A stretch of 35,433 bases of DNA from JBHWPB01 sp043424675 (GTDB taxonomy: Bacteria; Bacillota; Bacilli; Lactobacillales; Carnobacteriaceae_A): NCBI GenBank assembly GCA_043424675.1, contig JBHWPB010000158.1:1-35433 (forward strand), in the 5' to 3' direction. Made by a program: the position numbers and the translations under genes. Under the pieces are notes generated by a model. It saw nothing but the letters and a program-made list of their open reading frames with translations. It ran no database searches and was not told the origin of the DNA. Below, one piece after another: positions 32,795-35,433 of the stretch. Position 1 is the stretch's first letter. Every line of letters starts with the position of its first letter.

Positions 32795-32811
32795 AAAATA
32801 AGGAGGAATTT

Positions 32812-33699
32812 ATGACAAAAGGCCAAATTAGAAAAGCGCTGAGTGGGTTTTACTATGTTCACAGTGAAGGCAAGACCTACCAGACAAGAGCACGTGGGGT
32901 GTTTCGCAACCAAGATATCACACCACTTGTAGGCGATATAGTAGAGTTCGAAAGTGATAACGAAGATGAAGGCGTCATACAAGAAATATATCCAAGAAAA
33001 AATGAACTGAGGAGACCGCCTGTATCGAATATTGATTTAGCTATGGTTGTCATGTCTTTGAAGGCACCCGATTTCAGCACTCAATTATTAGACCGCCTCC
33101 TCGTTCAAGTAGAATATGCCCGCATGCAGAGCATCATATTTATAACAAAATTAGATTTAGGCAGTACAGAAGAAATAGAAGAGATCAATAAAATAAAAAA
33201 ATATTATGAAGAGATTGGCTATCCGGTCTTTATGACTTCATTCGATGATCACTTAGAAGACTTAGACACTCAGTTGACAAAAATAATGGAAAATAGGACT
33301 GCTGTTTTAATGGGACAGAGCGGTGCGGGTAAATCCACTTTATTGAATCGTCTGATTGAGGGTCTCAACTTAAAAACGGCAGAGACTTCAAAAGCATTAG
33401 GAAGAGGAAAACATACTACCCGACATGTCAGTCTCATCCCAGCATATAGTGGGCTTATCGCTGACACACCTGGTTTCAGTTCACTAGATTTTGAAGTGAT
33501 GGAGGCAGAAGAACTACCGAAGGCTTTTCCTGAATTTCTCTCTGCGTCCCAAGAGTGTCGTTTCCGCGGATGTATGCATAAAAACGAGCCAGATTGTGAA
33601 GTCAAAGAGCGAGTCGAAGATGGAGAAATACTGGAATCGCGATATACTAATTACCTTCAATTCTTAACTGAAATTGAAGAAAGAAAACCACGTTATTGA
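32812..33699 (+). CDS. rsgA: ribosome small subunit-dependent GTPase RsgA
   Basis: RsgA tests late 30S subunits and, on GTP hydrolysis, releases assembly factors. The 295-residue protein has an N-terminal OB domain (about 1-65) and then a circularly permuted GTPase domain. The order is TKLD (112-115, G4), GQSGAGKS (168-175, G1), GRGKHTT (197-203, G2) and DTPG (218-221, G3). A zinc finger follows with Cys249, Cys254, His256 and Cys262. The G4-G1-G3 order is the family signature. AAGGAGGA precedes the ATG. It follows prkC by 17 nt and precedes rpe. Confidence 0.97.
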   Translation: MTKGQIRKALSGFYYVHSEGKTYQTRARGVFRNQDITPLVGDIVEFESDNEDEGVIQEIYPRKNELRRPPVSNIDLAMVVMSLKAPDFSTQLLDRLLVQVEYARMQSIIFITKLDLGSTEEIEEINKIKKYYEEIGYPVFMTSFDDHLEDLDTQLTKIMENRTAVLMGQSGAGKSTLLNRLIEGLNLKTAETSKALGRGKHTTRHVSLIPAYSGLIADTPGFSSLDFEVMEAEELPKAFPEFLSASQECRFRGCMHKNEPDCEVKERVEDGEILESRYTNYLQFLTEIEERKPRY

Positions 33700-33712
33700 A
33701 AAGGAGAAGAAA

Positions 33713-34357
33713 ATGATTATTGCACCCTCTATATTAAGCGCTGATTTTTTTGAATTAGGTAAGGAATTATCTCGTATCGAAAGTGCAGAATGGATTCATG
33801 TGGATGCTATGGACGGCCATTTTGTTCCGAATTTGACTTTTGGCGCAATGATAGTAGAAGCAATCCGGCCGCATACTGACAGGTTTATAGATTGTCATCT
33901 GATGGTTGAAAATCCTGAAAAAATGATTGCCTCATTTTCTGAGGCAGGGGCGGATATGATTACCGTTCAAGCAGAAAGCACCCCTCACCTTCACCGCACG
34001 ATTCAAAGCATCCAAGATCAGGGAGTGAAAGCAGGCCTCGCGTTAAACCCGGGGACTTCAGTGGAATCTGTTCTTCCACTTTTATCTATGGTTGACATGG
34101 TATTGGTTATGACCGTGAATCCAGGTTTTGGAGGACAAGCTTTTATACCTGAGATGTTGGATAAAATCGGAAAATTAAACATACTGAGAGAACAGGAAGA
34201 TCATGATTATCTCATTCAAGTCGATGGCGGAATCAATGCAGAGACTGCAAAAGAATGCTTAGATAGGGGAGCTGATGTTTTAGTAGCAGGATCTTACATC
34301 TTTAACGCAGAAGATCCTTCAACACAAATTAAAAAGCTAAAAACAATAAATGAGTAG
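33713..34357 (+). CDS. rpe: ribulose-phosphate 3-epimerase
   Basis: Rpe interconverts ribulose 5-phosphate and xylulose 5-phosphate in the pentose phosphate pathway. The 214-residue TIM-barrel protein has IAPSILSADF at the start and the metal ligands His29 and Asp31 (HVDAMDGHFVPN), His62 (DCHLMVENP) and Asp171 (QVDGGINAETA). The phosphate-binding MTVNPGFGGQAF is also present. The start is set at ATG 33713 because AAAGGAGAAG lies 7 nt upstream and the family begins close to APSILSAD; the in-frame extension into rsgA is rejected. It lies between rsgA and thiN in the usual order. Confidence 0.97.
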   Translation: MIIAPSILSADFFELGKELSRIESAEWIHVDAMDGHFVPNLTFGAMIVEAIRPHTDRFIDCHLMVENPEKMIASFSEAGADMITVQAESTPHLHRTIQSIQDQGVKAGLALNPGTSVESVLPLLSMVDMVLVMTVNPGFGGQAFIPEMLDKIGKLNILREQEDHDYLIQVDGGINAETAKECLDRGADVLVAGSYIFNAEDPSTQIKKLKTINE

Positions 34358-34384
34358 AATGGCTAGAAAATAAGGAGTTTTAGA

Positions 34385-35032
34385 ATGGATATCTATATTA
34401 TGCTGGCAGGGCCGATACACCTGCTGCCTGAAAAGTGGGAGGAACTCAGAGACAAATACTGGATAGGGGTAGATAAAGGGGCTTTACGTCTTATTGAGAG
34501 TGGCATTGAGCCACAATTGTCTATTGGGGATTTTGACTCTACGGCAGATGGCCAGTTTAGTGTGATTGAAGAGAAAAGCGGAAAAGTCATAAAACTTAAG
34601 AAGGAAAAAGACTATACAGATGCAGAAATAGCATTACAGGAAGCGATTAAAATCAGCGATAAGGGGGAAATATTTATTTTTGGTGGGACAGGTGGCAGAA
34701 TTGACCATTTGTTAAATTTAATTTATTCACCATCGAATAAAGCTCTAGCTCCTCATGCTGAGAGAATCAGAATTATCGATCAAAACAATCTCATCAGATA
34801 TTTCAGACCTGGTCAGCATACAATCCAGACTATCTCTGGGATGCCTTATGTAGCTTTTGGCGCCATTACGCCGGTTAAAGGACTCACTTTAGATAATTTT
34901 AAATATAACTTAGATTTATACGACCAAGATGACTCTTTTGTCTATACAAGTAATGAATTCACTTCTGATCAGGGGAGTTTTGCTTTTGCAAAAGGACTTG
35001 TCATGGTGATCTATTCTCGGGACAATGATTAA
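34385..35032 (+). CDS. thiN: thiamine pyrophosphokinase
   Basis: ThiN transfers pyrophosphate from ATP to thiamine, giving the coenzyme thiamine diphosphate. The 215-residue protein has the family motifs VDKGALRLIESG (29-40), GDFDS (48-52), KEKDYTDAEIAL (73-84) and GGTGGRIDH (100-108), with a beta-rich C-terminal domain forming the thiamine site. TAAGGAG lies 8 nt before the ATG. It is the last gene of the plus-strand run and converges on rpmB through a shared terminator. I see no TPP riboswitch here, so regulation by thiamine is not evident. Confidence 0.95.
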   Translation: MDIYIMLAGPIHLLPEKWEELRDKYWIGVDKGALRLIESGIEPQLSIGDFDSTADGQFSVIEEKSGKVIKLKKEKDYTDAEIALQEAIKISDKGEIFIFGGTGGRIDHLLNLIYSPSNKALAPHAERIRIIDQNNLIRYFRPGQHTIQTISGMPYVAFGAITPVKGLTLDNFKYNLDLYDQDDSFVYTSNEFTSDQGSFAFAKGLVMVIYSRDND

Positions 35033-35041
35033 GCTTTATAC

Positions 35042-35083
35042 AAAAAAAGAGAGGGCAGTCTCGTAAGATGAGTCTGTCCTCTT
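35042..35083. terminator. bidirectional terminator between thiN and rpmB
   Basis: GAGGGCAG (35051-35058) pairs with CTGTCCTC (35074-35081), with one G·U pair, and the inner CTC/GAG extends the stem. A-rich sequence before and T residues after give U tracts on both strands. The minus-strand tract (seven T) is the stronger, so it serves rpmB best. Confidence 0.88.
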
Positions 35084-35100
35084 TAAATTTGAATTAATAT

Positions 35101-35289
35101 TTAAACGCGTTCTACTTTTCCTGATTTTAATGCACGTGCAGAAACCCAAACTTTTTTAGGTTTTCCATCTATCATTACACGCACTTTTTGTAAATTAGGT
35201 TTGAAGGTACGTTTTGATGAGTTTTTTGCAAATGAACGATTGTTTCCAGATCTTGCTTTTTTACCTGTAAAGTAACATTCTTTAGCCAT
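35101..35289 (-). CDS. rpmB: 50S ribosomal protein L28
   Basis: L28 is a small basic protein of the large ribosomal subunit. The 62-residue product (MAKECYFTGKKARSGNNRSF at the start, VWVSARALKSGKVERV at the end) is the right length. A single cysteine (Cys5) means it lacks the four-cysteine zinc form of L28. AAAGGAGG (35297-35304 on the minus strand) lies 7 nt before the ATG. It has its own promoter and terminator and is transcribed opposite to thiN, as in other Firmicutes. Confidence 0.97.
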   Translation of the reverse strand: MAKECYFTGKKARSGNNRSFAKNSSKRTFKPNLQKVRVMIDGKPKKVWVSARALKSGKVERV

Positions 35290-35323
35290 ATCAATGCCTC
35301 CTTTAAATAAGATTCACTTAATC

Positions 35324-35352
35324 AATCTATCATATTAAGATAATAAAATCAA
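35324..35352 (-). promoter_or_regulatory. promoter of rpmB
   Basis: On the minus strand TTGATT (35347-35352) and TAGATT (35324-35329) are 17 nt apart, and TGA before the -10 gives an extended -10. An inverted repeat, CTTAAT (35317-35322) with ATTAAG (35334-35339), overlaps the -10. From 35353 to the window end I see no gene; a TGGTATAC element lies at 35424-35431. Confidence 0.75.
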
Positions 35353-35433
35353 GATAACACATTTAATTTGTGGTAGTAGAATGATAAAAAAATGCCAGCA
35401 ATAAGGTAATTTATCAATAGAGATGGTATACAC

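Noticed and set aside
33270..33605. A 111-codon minus-strand open frame inside rsgA
   Set aside because: It lies opposite the conserved GTPase motifs of rsgA and shows no independent coding evidence.
1..35433. CRISPR arrays, tRNA genes, insertion sequences and phage genes
   Set aside because: No regularly spaced repeats, cloverleaf-forming sequences, transposase-like frames or long terminal inverted repeats were seen on either strand.

Overview
The window is a gene-dense, AT-rich chromosomal segment from a Firmicutes bacterium of the order Lactobacillales. An Enterococcus hirae-type ntp V-ATPase operon beside the comEA-comEC-holA-rpsT, rpsO-pnp-rnjB and gmk-rpoZ-coaBC-priA-fmt-rsmB-stp-prkC-rsgA-rpe-thiN-rpmB clusters suggests a Carnobacteriaceae/Enterococcaceae-like, possibly salt- or alkali-adapted lineage. 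That placement is inferred from gene content and order; no rRNA marker is present. I see no tRNA or rRNA genes, CRISPR array, insertion sequence or prophage.

Layout: (1) 1-630, the end of an unidentified membrane protein and an FlK-type acyl-CoA thioesterase closed by a terminator. (2) 694-5236, the DNA-uptake genes comEA and comEC, coupled to holA, then monocistronic rpsT with its own promoter and terminator. (3) 5315-11864, uvrB, rpsO with a foldable leader, pnp, and rnjB (RNase J2): DNA repair followed by RNA processing and decay. (4) 11915-13807, cardiolipin synthase, and a convergent small gene whose promoter carries a LexA-like box between -35 and -10. (5) 13826-22838, the nine-gene V-ATPase operon ntpFIKECGABD. 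The c-subunit keeps the Na+ ligands of E. hirae NtpK, so the pump is predicted to move Na+. The operon is followed by about 190 nt of foldable, apparently non-coding sequence ending in a strong terminator. (6) 23072-35083, a housekeeping run: guanylate kinase, RNA polymerase omega, CoA synthesis, PriA, the initiator-tRNA formylase, 16S rRNA methylation, the Stp/PrkC phosphatase/kinase pair, RsgA, Rpe and ThiN. (7) 35101-35352, rpmB on the minus strand, sharing a bidirectional terminator with thiN.

Most of the window is conserved core genome. The parts deserving a second look are non-coding or small: the SOS-like divergent promoter region at 13757-13834, the structured RNA at 22611-22838, the rpsO leader at 7369-7434, and the non-PASTA tail of PrkC. 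I found no clear, wholly new multi-gene system. Several genes use TTG or GTG starts with good Shine-Dalgarno sequences, and extended -10 promoters recur.
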